The notes: generated by a model from the sequence alone, not told the origin. Numbered from the stretch's first letter, positions 51,412 through 61,190 are shown. The stretch: 64,000 nt of DNA from JBBQLG01 sp964251665 (GCA_964251665.1 CAXUKO010000003.1:434001-498000), one strand, 5' to 3'. Made by a program: numbers and translations.

Positions 51412-52100
51412 TCAAATTTTTGGACCTGTATGTACAATGACTCCTGCCCTCTTTAAAGCATCTAAAGCTGCTTTAGATGCTCCTTTCTCAAGAAAATACT
51501 CAATTTTATATCCTTGAGTTTTAATTAACCAAGCATCCTTTTGAAGATCAATCTTTACCTGCTCTGTTAGACTTATCTTACCAGTCTTCAGTTGTCCCAT
51601 ATACTTTTCGCCTTGCTTGTAGATGTCAATCTGACGATTAGTAAATGGCGTCTTCTTCATTCCACTCGTCCCTCCCATAGCATCCCGGTAGGCCGCTTCC
51701 CGGGTTAGGCCACGGGTAGCGTTGCGCATGTTGGTGTCGTATTGCTTGCTCCACCGGGCGTAGTCATACTTACCACTTCTCTTTTTATAATCCGCCCAGC
51801 GTGGGCTTTGTGCTCGGATGACCCGGCAGTAAGCTTACCCGGCTTTCTGGCGGGTTGGGCCGCAGGTCGGGTCGATGTCGTTGCCGCTTCCTCTTCAACC
51901 GCTACTGCTCCCTGCCGGATGCCACTCCCGCCCGCCTGCCGCCCCCGCCAGAGCTTCATCTCCTCTTCAAGGTAGCCAAAGTACGCTCCCACGCTGCTTA
52001 GTCCCCGACCCACCAACTTGGCCGCAGCCCGACGACCTACCAGCATGTCCAGCAGATCGACCCCGCCCCGCAGGACGATCCGGGCAAACAGGTCGGCAAC
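51412..52100 (-). pseudogene. Orphan toxin tip with restriction-endonuclease-like C-terminus (startless, frameshifted)
   Basis: The region begins with the junction segment shared with the complete toxin gene (LFARIVLRGGVDLLDMLVG to EEEMKLWR) but has no delivery N-terminus; the only ATG upstream (52145) sits in a terminator hairpin. The reading frame shifts near 51801: frame one ends with TAGSSEHKAH, frame two resumes RWADYKKRSGKYDYARWSKQ. One base seems missing after CCCA on the coding strand. The tip (KTPFTNRQIDIYKQG, YMGQLKTGKISLTEQ) resembles PD-(D/E)xK toxins with Asp in QIDIY and the Q-x-K motif. An immunity gene follows at once. It is probably a displaced reserve cassette. Confidence 0.75.
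51954..52097 (-). repeat. Toxin-junction direct repeat, copy B
   Basis: 144 bases about 96 % identical to 53346-53488, encoding the conserved segment before the variable toxin tip. It offers homology for swapping tips by recombination. Copy A lacks one A relative to this copy. Confidence 0.9.
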
Positions 52101-52106
52101 TTTAGT

Positions 52107-52142
52107 AAAATAAAAACAGCCAATCCGATTTTGGATTGGCTG
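52107..52142 (-). terminator. Intrinsic terminator of the Tdi1-like immunity gene
   Basis: On the minus strand: a 10-bp stem CAGCCAATCC/GGATTGGCTG, a six-base loop, then TTTTTATTTTA. It follows the immunity gene at 52169 and precedes the orphan tip, so the orphan would not be transcribed from the main operon. Confidence 0.88.
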
Positions 52143-52168
52143 CATGGAAGAGAAGGCAAGTAGCAGGC

Positions 52169-52741
52169 TTATAGTGGTCCGCTGACCTGCGCCATCAAGT
52201 CCATATGAACCTGAAGATTGACAATTTGAATGTTATCTACTGACTCACTGCCACCGAGTGCCAGTAGGGGAACATAGCCGTAGCATTGGTCGTAAGCAGG
52301 AACCCCTAATTTGGCTTTAGCTTCATGGTAGACTGAAGCATTCAGCTTATCCCATATATATGAATCATCTATGAATTTAACATCAAATAGTAAATCTAAT
52401 CCCCTACTCGTACTTATTGTTTCAAATACCGAATGACGAAAATCGTAGAACTCCATAAAACCTTCCCCCTTTTTTTTCCAGACAAAAAGGTCACCAAAAG
52501 CGGACACAGCTATAGGAGTATAATTGAAGCCTATATTTTCAATATAATTATCAGTAAACTCTTGAAATTGGGCAGGATCAATTAATCGTAAATAACCGTC
52601 CATAAAATTGCCGAAACCATAATCTCGCCAAATAGATATTATTTCTTTTGGAAGCATATTTTGATATTCTTCTATTTTTTCTGCTGTTGGCATTTGGGAA
52701 ATTTGATAATCAGGATATTTCTCAAAAAATTTTTCTAACAT
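52169..52741 (-). CDS. Tdi1-like immunity protein (GAD-like/DUF1851)
   Basis: 190 residues. The N-terminal half (MLEKFFEKYPDYQISQMPTA, LPKEIISIWRDYGFGNFMDG) matches the GAD-like domain and the C-terminal part (AFGDLFVWKK, YGYVPLLALGGSESVDNIQI) matches DUF1851. Together these make up Tdi1, the known immunity protein of the type VI DNase effector Tde1. It follows the Ntox15 toxin gene by seven bases and is AT-rich relative to the genome. Its partner is therefore the adjacent toxin. Confidence 0.88.
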   Translation of the reverse strand: MLEKFFEKYPDYQISQMPTAEKIEEYQNMLPKEIISIWRDYGFGNFMDGYLRLIDPAQFQEFTDNYIENIGFNYTPIAVSAFGDLFVWKKKGEGFMEFYDFRHSVFETISTSRGLDLLFDVKFIDDSYIWDKLNASVYHEAKAKLGVPAYDQCYGYVPLLALGGSESVDNIQIVNLQVHMDLMAQVSGPL

Positions 52742-52748
52742 GGCTGGG

Positions 52749-54298
52749 TTAATGGTTTAATTCGATGTCTAGTTTAGTACTTCTACGCTCCTCTGGAGTC
52801 ATGTTCCTAGCTTTATCACGGATATAATTATCCATGTTTTTCGATATTCCTTTCTTCTCCCATTGACTACCAATGGACCGGTTAACCCCTTGATCACCCA
52901 CCCCCTCTATATGGTCGGGATACCCGCCCGCAATTTGATCTGGATTATGTAGAGCATCCTGTGTCTTCAACCATTTTTTAGCTTCAATTTCAGCTTCTTG
53001 GGGACTCTTTCCCTGTCTAAGATACTCTTCTGCTTTCTGCTCTAAAGCGTCGTTTCTGGCTGCCTCTTGTGCCTTTCTGCCAGTCCTACCTTGATTTTTG
53101 TACTTGTCGCTGTTCTTCAGATACTCATCCACCGTCATGTTGTTCAACCCCTCCTGCTGACCCTGAAGCTGACGGTCAAACTCGGCCTGCGAATGGTTGG
53201 GATTCTTCTTGAAGGGTGGCCGGGTGCGGTACTTAGGCAAGCGAGCAGCAACGGGCGGAGCAGGCTTTCGGGCTTTGGTGGCTTCGGCTTCTTCCGCTAC
53301 TACAGTAGGTCTAACGCTCCCGCCTGCCTGCCGGGCTCGCCACAACTTCATCTCCTCTTCAAGGTAGCCAAAGTACGCTCCCACGCTGCTTAGTCCCCGT
53401 CCCGCCAACTTGGCAGCCGCCCGACGCCTACCAGCATGTCCAGCAGATCGACCCCGCCCCGCAGGACGATCCGGGTAAACAGGTCGGCCGCATCGTCCAA
53501 GTCCTGCTCGCTCTGCGCCCCGGTGGCTTTGCGGTAAAAGTCGAAGACCATCCGCAGTACGTTCACGCACAGGTCGATGCCGCCCGCTACCGCTCCAATG
53601 ACCAGCAAGCCCAGTCCCAGCACTTCGCCCACGCCCGAAGACATCAGCACCACAGTCATACCCACGAAGATGGCGAAGTTCGCGGGGGTGAGCAGTTCTT
53701 TTACCGCCTTTTTGGCCTGTTCGGGTATTTTAGGCAACGCCCGTTGCATGGCCTCAGTCAGTTTTTCGGTGTCGGACATCTGACTGACGGGCTTTCCCGA
53801 ACCACCGGGCCGGACAGTGAGCGTGGCTACGGGCTGGGTAGAAATTGCCTGGAAGGAAACGGGCCGGTGCCAGTTGGTGACCATGTTGGTCCACTGTGGG
53901 TGGCTGGCCCGGCGTCCGATACTCAGGAGTTTTCTATTGCCCAGCCAGAAATAATAATGGTCAGTGCCACCCCAATTGCTCAACGGCGCAAAGCGTAGTG
54001 TAGCTGGATGAATAGCAGAAGCCGATGATGAATGCGCGAAGGGATTCGGTCCCATTCCGGGACGCTGACCGGGTTTTGGTAGTCCGGCCGGCCCAAGGGT
54101 AATCGGTTTTCCGCTGGGGTGGCCCGCAGAATTGGTGCTGCTGCCAGCCGTCGCACGGCCGGAAATGGGATGGTCTATTGGCCCGGTACTGGGATGAAAG
54201 CCAGGAGCATTGCCCGAAGCAGGATTAAGAAAGGCTTTTACGGCCTTAAGTATGTCTTCATCGGCCAGATGACCGGTGGCTTCGATACGATATTCCAT
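52749..54298 (-). pseudogene. Polymorphic toxin with Ntox15/Tde1-like DNase tip, frameshifted
   Basis: Start ATG 54296-54298. Frame one (to 53390) has a Gly/Pro/Ser-rich N-terminal region and two hydrophobic segments (about 200-245, FAIFVGMTVVLMSSGVG and VLGLGLLVIGAVAGG) and then the junction segment. At about 53426 one A is missing relative to the homologous copy B, and the true continuation is in frame two (GRGLSSVGAYFGYLEEEM). The tip has LNNMTVDEYLKNSDKYKNQG and HNPDQIAGGYPD, giving the H-x-x-D motif of Ntox15 (polymorphic toxin type 15). VNRSIGSQW also fits. Such tips are DNases. The intact form would be about 515 residues. The delivery route is not evident. Confidence 0.82.
53346..53488 (-). 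repeat. Toxin-junction direct repeat, copy A
   Basis: 143 bases matching copy B at 51954-52097. The single-base difference at about 53426 creates the frameshift in the toxin gene. Confidence 0.9.
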
Positions 54299-54363
54299 AG
54301 CCTGTCTTCGGTAGCTAAACAACTACTGCTTCTATGCACAACCAATTCAGGACTTACCTGGCG

Positions 54364-54404
54364 AAAAAAAAGCTCCAATAAAACCGGGGAGGTCTATATT
54401 GGAG
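54364..54404 (-). terminator. Intrinsic terminator of gltA
   Basis: On the minus strand: 8-bp stem CTCCAATA/TATTGGAG with a 16-base loop, followed by GC and a run of eight or nine T. It lies 58 bases after the citrate synthase stop, just before the toxin gene. Confidence 0.8.
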
Positions 54405-54461
54405 ACTTTAGGCTATTGAGACAGCCGGTTACAGGCCATTTCTGACGATTGTATACGCTGC

Positions 54462-55748
54462 CTACCGCTGAGCCAGGGGCGTAAATTCCCGCAGCGTCGA
54501 ACCGGTATAAATCTGACGGGGACGACCGATGGGCTCCTTCGTTTCCAGCATTTCTTTCCACTGCGCAATCCAGCCCGGCAGGCGGCCAATGGCAAACATC
54601 ACCGTGAACATGTTGGTCGGGATGCCCAACGCGCGGTAGATGATACCGGAATAGAAATCAACATTGGGGTAGAGCTTGCGCGAGATGAAATACTCGTCAC
54701 TGAGGGCGGCTTCCTCCAGTCCTTTGGCAATTTCCAGGACCGGATCATTCACGCCCAGTTTACTCAGTACGTCGTCGGCGGCTTTTTTAATGATCTTGGC
54801 GCGGGGATCAAAGTTCTTATACACCCGGTGGCCAAAACCGAACAGCCGGAAACCGGTTGTTTTGGCGTTCTTGGCCATGTCGATGTACTTGGCTACGTCG
54901 CCACCACCCGCTTTAATCTCTTCCAGCATCTCAATCACTTCCTGATTGGCACCACCGTGCAATGGACCCCACAGGGCGTTGATGCCAGCCGCAATGGACG
55001 AGTAGATATTAGCCTGCGACGAACCAACCAGCCGCACCGTTGAGGTAGAGCAGTTCTGCTCATGGTCGGCGTGGAGGATAAGCAGCACGTTCAGGGCTTC
55101 GGCTACCACCGGATCAACTTTATAATCTTCGACCGGCAGCGCGAACATCATATTCAGGAAGTTCGGGATGTAGTCGAGGTTGTTCTTGGGGTAGTTAATG
55201 GGGTGGCCCATCGACCGTTTGTACGACCACGTAGCGATGGTTGGCAGTTTGGCCAGCAGCCGGATGATGTGAATATCGGCATCATCGTTGGGGCCGCCTT
55301 CGTACGAGTCGGGGTAAAAAGCGCTCATGGCGTTGGTCAGCGAACCGATCACCGCCATTGGGTGCGCGTTTACGGGAAATCCGTCGAAGATTTTCCGCAT
55401 GTCTTCGTTCACTAACGTGTGACGGCGAATGGCTGTTTCAAAGGTCGAAAATTGCTCCTGCGTGGGTAATTCGCCATAAATGAGGAGGTAAGCCACTTCC
55501 AGAAACGATGCTTTTGAGGCAAGGTCTTCTATCGAGTAGCCCCGATATTGCAGGATACCCAGTTCGCCGTCCAGAAAAGTGATGGCACTCTTGGTAGCAC
55601 CGGTGTTTTTGTAGCCCCGATCGAGGGTAACATAGCCCGTTTGATCACGGAGATTGGAGATGTCGAAGGCTTTTTCGTGTTCAGTACCTTCCAGTACCGG
55701 GAACTGATACGATTTACCATCAACGGATAATTCAGCGACGTTTGCCAT
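54462..55748 (-). CDS. gltA: Citrate synthase
   Basis: 428 residues. Active-site histidines are in LILHADHEQN and LFGFGHRVYK, with the catalytic aspartate in YPNVDFYSG. The N-terminal beta-rich extension (LSVDGKSYQFPVLEGTEHEK) and the overall length fit the type II, NADH-sensitive hexameric form seen in Bacteroidota. It condenses acetyl-CoA with oxaloacetate at the entry of the TCA cycle. It is a single-gene unit with its own terminator. Confidence 0.96.
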   Translation of the reverse strand: MANVAELSVDGKSYQFPVLEGTEHEKAFDISNLRDQTGYVTLDRGYKNTGATKSAITFLDGELGILQYRGYSIEDLASKASFLEVAYLLIYGELPTQEQFSTFETAIRRHTLVNEDMRKIFDGFPVNAHPMAVIGSLTNAMSAFYPDSYEGGPNDDADIHIIRLLAKLPTIATWSYKRSMGHPINYPKNNLDYIPNFLNMMFALPVEDYKVDPVVAEALNVLLILHADHEQNCSTSTVRLVGSSQANIYSSIAAGINALWGPLHGGANQEVIEMLEEIKAGGGDVAKYIDMAKNAKTTGFRLFGFGHRVYKNFDPRAKIIKKAADDVLSKLGVNDPVLEIAKGLEEAALSDEYFISRKLYPNVDFYSGIIYRALGIPTNMFTVMFAIGRLPGWIAQWKEMLETKEPIGRPRQIYTGSTLREFTPLAQR

Positions 55749-55918
55749 TTGAAATTCAGGGTAGAGTATTCAGGGATAATGGGTTATGAAAAATCGTGCG
55801 AGCCGTCGGCGAAGTTAGGTAAAAAGCGAAGACGGCAGTTGATTCATTCAGGAAAAAGCCGGTTTGGCCCCTTTGGATGAGTTAATAACGGCCAAGTGTC
55901 AGAATAAGTTTAAGCGGG

Positions 55919-57193
55919 TTACCGCCTGTAAATTACCCCGCCTTTCATCACGAACTGCACCTGACGAACAGCCGTAATAATTTTTGTGGGGTCGCCGGTA
56001 ACGGCTACCAGATCGGCCAGCAACCCGGTTTTGATACGCCCCCGGTCGGCGAGGTGAAAGACATCGGCGTTAACGGCCGTTGCCGAACGCAGCACATCGA
56101 GGGGCTTCATGCCATAATCGACCATCAGTTCCAGCTCGCGGGCGTTATCGCCATGCGCAAATACGCCCACATCACTGCCAGCCGCTATGGTTACGCCCGC
56201 GTCCAGCGCTTGCTTAAAGGTCACGCGTTTTTCCTTTACCCGCTCGGGTTCCGGGTCAGTGCCTTTTTTCCAACCCCGGTACTGTTGTACGGCATCACCG
56301 GCCGCCAGGGTGGGGCAGAGGGCCGTACCCTGCTTTTTCATCAACGCAAATACCTCCGGTGTACCGGCATCGCCATGTTCGATGGTTTCGCAACCGGCCA
56401 GAATCGCCCGGCGCATGCCTTCGGCCGTACCAGCGTGAGCGACTGTGGCGCGTCCACTACTGCGGGCTGTTTCCACAATCAGCTTTAATTCTTCCAGTGA
56501 AAACGTGGGGCGGGCGTCGTTGGCTGGCCCCCAGCCATAATCGGCATAGACTTTTACCACATCAGCACCCTTACCAATCTGCCGACGTACGGCTTGAATA
56601 ATGGCATCGTGTCCATCCGCTTCTTCAGCACCCTGGGGCATGTCAATATCGGTGCTGAAGCCTTTGGGGGCGTAGCTGCCCGTTGCAACGAGCGCGCGGG
56701 TAGCCACGATCATGCGGGGCCCCGGAATAATAGCCTGATTGATCGCCTGTTTCAGGCCAACATCATCGTAATCGGCACCTTCGGTACCCAGATCGCGTAC
56801 GGTGGTAAAACCTGCTTCCAGCGTTTTCCGGGCATGAACAGTCGCCCGGGCCACACGGAGTGCCCGGCTTTCGCGCAGCACCTGATCATTCCAGGGCGTT
56901 TCATTGTAGGGGTGCAGCAGCAGATGCGAGTGTCCCTCAATCAGGCCGGGCAGCAGCGTAGTACCTTTTAGATCAATGGTTTCGGCTCCGTCGCTCTGAA
57001 CGGACGAAGCTGGTCCAACGGCGTCAATTTTGGTGTTTTTTACCCGGACAACCCAGCCTTCGTGCAGGGTTTCGCCATCGAAAACGCGGTCGGGGCGGAG
57101 CAGGTAGGTTTGGGCGGTAGCGGTTCCTCCGTGAAGGCAGCTGAGTAGAAGCAGACAAGCCGCGAGTGGCAGCAGGGAAGTGCGGGAGTTCAT
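55919..57193 (-). CDS. Secreted metal-dependent amidohydrolase (imidazolonepropionase/Xaa-Pro dipeptidase-like)
   Basis: 424 residues with a signal peptide ending at TATAQ; a Cys19 in LLLSCLHG could make it a lipoprotein. The amidohydrolase barrel has H-x-H in [12 protein letters not shown], a lysine in [11 protein letters not shown] as the bridging residue, TVAHAG and ETIEHGD for the other histidines, and the catalytic Asp in AAGSDVGVF. Relatives hydrolyse imides or dipeptides in the periplasm. Its start overlaps the stop of the upstream membrane gene by four bases. Confidence 0.9.
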   Translation of the reverse strand: MNSRTSLLPLAACLLLLSCLHGGTATAQTYLLRPDRVFDGETLHEGWVVRVKNTKIDAVGPASSVQSDGAETIDLKGTTLLPGLIEGHSHLLLHPYNETPWNDQVLRESRALRVARATVHARKTLEAGFTTVRDLGTEGADYDDVGLKQAINQAIIPGPRMIVATRALVATGSYAPKGFSTDIDMPQGAEEADGHDAIIQAVRRQIGKGADVVKVYADYGWGPANDARPTFSLEELKLIVETARSSGRATVAHAGTAEGMRRAILAGCETIEHGDAGTPEVFALMKKQGTALCPTLAAGDAVQQYRGWKKGTDPEPERVKEKRVTFKQALDAGVTIAAGSDVGVFAHGDNARELELMVDYGMKPLDVLRSATAVNADVFHLADRGRIKTGLLADLVAVTGDPTKIITAVRQVQFVMKGGVIYRR

Positions 57194-57735
57194 GAGCGGG
57201 ATTTAGTAATTATTTTCTCGTACAGGCCTTTTGCAAAAACGGAGACGACCAGCCCAGGCAGCAGGATGGCACCCGCCCGGAAACCGGCCCCGGTTAATTT
57301 ATAGACACCGGTGGTAAACTGATTGATGCTGTCGATAAGCCAGTAAATGGCTGCCGCCGACAGTGCCGTTAGCAGGCCAATGGCGACCGGCTGACTTAAC
57401 CGCCCGATGACCCAGCTCAGTAACAGCGCTACGGCCATCACGCCCGAAACAACGCCTAAGGCGCGGGGGAAAGTAGCGAGGTAATCGTACTCGTAAATGA
57501 AGATACCCATGCGCCCGATGAGGTTGGGATGGGCCATAAGCCAGCCGTCCAGAACGACCAAAATAAGCAGAAGAACGTAGAAAAAAGGATTACGCATGAA
57601 CCGGGTAAACTGAGAAAACACAATGTCACGGATGAGAGCCGTTTGCGCCCGTTGTTGACGGCAGGCGACGACTTTCGTCCGTAAAATTGCGTTTTTAACG
57701 GCTATTCTCAGCAACTGCCCGTCAAAATCGGTCAA
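57190..57735 (-). CDS. Small polytopic membrane protein, unknown
   Basis: Up to 181 residues with four membrane helices between about 50 and 165. The longest frame starts at TTG 57735, overlapping the previous stop. An ATG at 57595-57597 ([18 protein letters not shown]) would give 135 residues and places the first helix at the N-terminus, which looks more natural. No family is recognised. Overlap with both neighbours shows it belongs to the operon. Confidence 0.65.
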   Translation of the reverse strand: MTDFDGQLLRIAVKNAILRTKVVACRQQRAQTALIRDIVFSQFTRFMRNPFFYVLLLILVVLDGWLMAHPNLIGRMGIFIYEYDYLATFPRALGVVSGVMAVALLLSWVIGRLSQPVAIGLLTALSAAAIYWLIDSINQFTTGVYKLTGAGFRAGAILLPGLVVSVFAKGLYEKIITKSRS

Positions 57736-59033
57736 CCACTCGTAGCGGGCATAAACTGGCGGGGGCCAATGGTTACTTTGCTTTCGTCCAGCAGCAGGTC
57801 CTGCGTTTTGGCCGCCTGAGCCGCGATCCTGTTGAAGGTAGTATCAATGTCCTGCAAAGCTCCGAATACGGTGGCCTGCTGACCGCTCAGGGTTGCCAGA
57901 TTCTGAAACTGACTGTCGTCGCCAAACAACAATTCGCCGTACTGAATGCCGGTCATGGCGGACTGGTAGTCAGCTATTAATTTTTTGAGTGCTGCCTGTT
58001 GGTTAGCCCATTCACCGGCGGCATTGGTCAGGGTGGTATTGTCCTGCCGCTGCCGCTGTTGCAGAAACATTACCCGTATCCGGTGGTCTTCGTCCGGGTT
58101 GGTCAGTAGCCAGGCGACACCGGATTTGCCCTGCCGTTTGGCTTCCGCAATGCCCTCGGCGGATTGCTTCCTGCCTGCTTCGGTGATTGCTTGCTGAAGA
58201 GCAGTCATGGCCTGGTCATCCTGCCGCTGTTGCTGGTCGGCCAGGGCTTTTATGGTTTTGGCCAGGCTGGTAAGGGCTTCCTGCAACGTTCTGGTTTTGG
58301 CAATGGCTACTCCAACAGGTGCCGATGGGGCGGGCGTTGCCGAAGCCGGGCCGTCGAGCATGTCGCCGAAACCAGCACCGCCCGCATCGGTTTTAGGCTG
58401 TGAACGCCGTTTCGATTCATCGTAGCCTTTTGCTTTTTTCTGCTGCTCAATAAAGGTCTGTTTCTCGGCCGGGCTCATGTTTTTCCACCGCTCGCGCATG
58501 GCCGGGTCCTGCATCAGGGCCATCATATCGGCCTGCATGGGGTTGCCGGTTGGCGGCATGGCCGCTGGTGCTGCCAGTACGCCCTGCTGCTGCATCAGGG
58601 CCATTTTTTGCTGGGGCGTCATGGCCTCAAATTGTTTCTGAAAGGCCGGGTCCTGCATTTTCCGGGCAAAGTCGATACGATCACCTGACCCGGCTCCACC
58701 CAGCTTTTCTTTTTTAGCGTAAGCTATCTTTTGATCATCGGTCATTTTATCGACTCCGTCGGCTTTAAACTTGGCGTCGGTAGCTACGGCCTGTTTCTGC
58801 ATCCGAATGCTGATGGGGTTTAAGGTCTGGATTTTCTCCATCAACCCGCGCAGCTGATCGGCGTAGGACAGGTAACGGTCGCTGAGGTTGGTGCCCATTG
58901 CCAGCGCATCCTGCGTGGTAGCGGGCAGTTTGGGCAGCTGAGTCAGCAGCGAGCCAATGTCGGTGCGCTGCGGAGTCTGCGCCGAAGCTGCGACTGCCAG
59001 CAGCAGGGCGAATACGAAAAGGTACTGCTTCAT
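57732..59033 (-). CDS. Secreted Gln/Met/Ala-rich coiled-coil protein
   Basis: 433 residues with a signal peptide (MKQYLFVFALLLAVAASAQ). The remainder is largely helical and polar. Two short related segments are seen: KMQDPAFQKQFEAMTPQQK and LMQDPAMRERWKNMSPAEKQ, a tandem motif (D-P-A-x(3)-R/K-x-x-x-M-(S/T)-P). Another helical half (about 235-430) has heptad-like spacing. No family is recognised. It is coupled to the downstream membrane protein by a four-base overlap. Confidence 0.72.
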   Translation of the reverse strand: MKQYLFVFALLLAVAASAQTPQRTDIGSLLTQLPKLPATTQDALAMGTNLSDRYLSYADQLRGLMEKIQTLNPISIRMQKQAVATDAKFKADGVDKMTDDQKIAYAKKEKLGGAGSGDRIDFARKMQDPAFQKQFEAMTPQQKMALMQQQGVLAAPAAMPPTGNPMQADMMALMQDPAMRERWKNMSPAEKQTFIEQQKKAKGYDESKRRSQPKTDAGGAGFGDMLDGPASATPAPSAPVGVAIAKTRTLQEALTSLAKTIKALADQQQRQDDQAMTALQQAITEAGRKQSAEGIAEAKRQGKSGVAWLLTNPDEDHRIRVMFLQQRQRQDNTTLTNAAGEWANQQAALKKLIADYQSAMTGIQYGELLFGDDSQFQNLATLSGQQATVFGALQDIDTTFNRIAAQAAKTQDLLLDESKVTIGPRQFMPATSG

Positions 59034-59072
59034 GACGTAGTGGTTTTAAGGGTGGTTCTTTTCGCTCAGCGA

Positions 59073-60038
59073 TCAGTCATTGGCTTTTAGCTGTACACCA
59101 CCCGCCGAGTGCAGCATAATCTGTTGATCGGCGGGGTTGGTAAACTGGCTTATAAAGGAGCGTTGCAGCGGGCTGTCAACATGGGCCGGTGCGTCGTGTT
59201 TGCCCGGCTTCCGGTCCCGGTGGTTAATGACGTACCCATTGGCTGTCTCGACAATAGTCCAACCGAGCCAGTTCATGTAGTCGATCTGGTAATCAATAGT
59301 CATCCGCTCGCCCGTGAAACGCACGTTCACGTTTTTGATTAGGGTCTGGTCGTCGTTGCCCCACAAGAGCTTTGCTGTACAGACAGCCGGGTTGCAGCTG
59401 CCGCCCTGATACTGTTTTGAATAAACAATGGTTGGATCGCCATCAAGTACCGCCGTGGTTTCGCCCGTTAGAAAATTCAGGGTTTTGGCCGTAAAATGGA
59501 ACGCCTGATTCACCTGCGTCGCCATACCCATATCGGCTACCGGCATATTTTTAGGGTTGCTGTTACCGCCATCGTAACAGCGGTAGTGCAACCCGTGAAA
59601 GTGCGTAAATGTCCAGTGTTCGGCCAGAACGATAATCGTAAACGTAACGGTGATGGGCGCACCGCTGGCGGGTGTAACAATGGCTTTGATCTCGACCGGA
59701 TTTTTGTCGGGCATTCTGGCTGGAGCTTCAAAGAAAAACTTACGCTCCATACTGCGGGAGTACTTGTTGTAAAACGTGCCCGTCAGGACGGCTCCGTACG
59801 GGTCGAGCTGGTCGGGGCGGCTGGGTTGCCCATTGATAAAAAACTGAATGGGCAGGCTGGGGTTGGCCGCTTCGTTATGCGAGTACCGCAACTGCGTGTT
59901 CGTTGAGTTGCCCGTGCCGACGTTGAATGACTGAATGTCGCCGGTCAGTATTGCTTTGGGGCAGAGGATATACCACTCTTCGGCCCGTGTGACAACGGGA
60001 GTCAGCAGGAACAGGGCGGTTAGTACAATCGCTTTCAT
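59073..60038 (-). CDS. Secreted beta-rich protein, unknown
   Basis: 321 residues with a signal peptide (MKAIVLTALFLLTPVVTRA). The mature part has CPKAILTGDIQSFNVGTGN, later a HWTFTHFHGLHYRC cluster, and GGSCNPAVC, so up to four cysteines may pair. The C-terminal part resembles neither enzyme nor transporter families known to me. It overlaps the upstream gene's stop by four bases. Confidence 0.68.
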   Translation of the reverse strand: MKAIVLTALFLLTPVVTRAEEWYILCPKAILTGDIQSFNVGTGNSTNTQLRYSHNEAANPSLPIQFFINGQPSRPDQLDPYGAVLTGTFYNKYSRSMERKFFFEAPARMPDKNPVEIKAIVTPASGAPITVTFTIIVLAEHWTFTHFHGLHYRCYDGGNSNPKNMPVADMGMATQVNQAFHFTAKTLNFLTGETTAVLDGDPTIVYSKQYQGGSCNPAVCTAKLLWGNDDQTLIKNVNVRFTGERMTIDYQIDYMNWLGWTIVETANGYVINHRDRKPGKHDAPAHVDSPLQRSFISQFTNPADQQIMLHSAGGVQLKAND

Positions 60039-60694
60039 GGCCGTATCTGAACTTGTTCGATGATTGCTTCGGTACGTTCGTGCGGGTGGGTCGCCTTGTT
60101 CTCAATCCAGAACCGGATCTTCCAGATGTACATCGGGCAGCCGGGCGGCACAGCCGATGGGTCGGCCGGGTTGGTGAATACGGCGTCAAAAGTCACGGTT
60201 TGGCTTGTTCCGGCTGCTGGCAGCGTAACGGGCCCGCTGCCAAACGGGCTTTTAAGCTGGCAGTCGCAGGTCAGGTCGGGCGTCAGCCTGCCCGGCTCGT
60301 TGTTGCGCGAGTCGAGCAAGACGTCGGCTTTCAGGATGTCGGCGGAGTCGGGCACAAACCGGTAGCGCACCTGAAGCCGAACCGACTTTTCGGCCGTGGG
60401 CATGAACGGTACCAGCCGACTGGTCAGCATCCCACCGTCGAAGCTGACAATTGCCGGTGCTTCTTCCCGGTGCACCACCCGCTTTACGGTCAGTTTAGCC
60501 CCTGCCGTTTCCGCCGGTTCTACCAGGGTGCGCAACAGTTTGCCTCTGTCGTCGTAGACGTTATTGGATTGCCAGCCGGTTGGCTCGGGACCGGTCCAGC
60601 GGCTGAAATCTGCATTGGGAATTTGTTGTAACGCCTGGGCTGTCGAACAGTATCCCTGAAGCAGGAGCAGGCTGGTGAGCAGCGATTTATACAT
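60035..60694 (-). CDS. Secreted protein with carbohydrate-binding-like domain, unknown
   Basis: 219 residues from ATG 60692-60694 (a TTG four codons upstream also exists). After a signal peptide, the IPNADFSRWTGPEPTGW pattern is typical of C-terminal carbohydrate-binding-like beta-sandwiches in Bacteroidota secreted proteins ('N..F..W....P..W'). ADVLLDSRNN and the WKIRFWIENK end agree. Its binding target is unknown. It overlaps genes on both sides by a few bases. Confidence 0.7.
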   Translation of the reverse strand: MYKSLLTSLLLLQGYCSTAQALQQIPNADFSRWTGPEPTGWQSNNVYDDRGKLLRTLVEPAETAGAKLTVKRVVHREEAPAIVSFDGGMLTSRLVPFMPTAEKSVRLQVRYRFVPDSADILKADVLLDSRNNEPGRLTPDLTCDCQLKSPFGSGPVTLPAAGTSQTVTFDAVFTNPADPSAVPPGCPMYIWKIRFWIENKATHPHERTEAIIEQVQIRP

Positions 60695-60695
60695 A

Positions 60696-61190
60696 TTACT
60701 TACCAATGTCCATCACCGACCGGCACTGAATGGTCACCTGTAGTTTCACGCCGGCTTTGGTGGTGCCTTCGATGGTGCTGGTCGTATTGTTGCCCGACCC
60801 GGATAGGGAGGCTGTTCCTTTACCACCCGCGTCGCTGCCGCCAAATGATTTGGGTATTTTGCCAAATTCGTACGTGGTGCCTTTCATAATGTCGCCGAAC
60901 CGCACCATCAGGTAGCAGTCGCCGGTGCCGCCCGACTGCGCTTTCTTGGCGTCGCTGATGATGAGTTGTACGCTCGTCAGGCCGGTTTTAGCCCGCGTCG
61001 AATACTGGTTGCCAAACGAGTTTGCCCCGGTTGCGTTGCGGCTGCAGGTGGTTGCGGCCGATGACAGCGCATAGGTTCCGGCGTTGGCTCCCCCCGTAAT
61101 GACTACGTTGATGGTTGATCCATCGGCAACGGGGTAATGGGTGGGCGAGGGATTGAAAGCAAGCGCGGTGAGTAACAGAAGGTAGTTCAT
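60696..61190 (-). CDS. Small secreted protein, unknown
   Basis: 164 residues. The N-terminal 13 or so residues (MNYLLLLTALAFN) form a short signal-like segment. The mature part is Gly/Ser/Thr-rich with three cysteines and a beta-rich pattern (STINVVITGGANAGTYAL, LMVRFGDIM). The ATG of the next gene lies one base after its stop. No family is recognised. Confidence 0.62.
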   Translation of the reverse strand: MNYLLLLTALAFNPSPTHYPVADGSTINVVITGGANAGTYALSSAATTCSRNATGANSFGNQYSTRAKTGLTSVQLIISDAKKAQSGGTGDCYLMVRFGDIMKGTTYEFGKIPKSFGGSDAGGKGTASLSGSGNNTTSTIEGTTKAGVKLQVTIQCRSVMDIGK

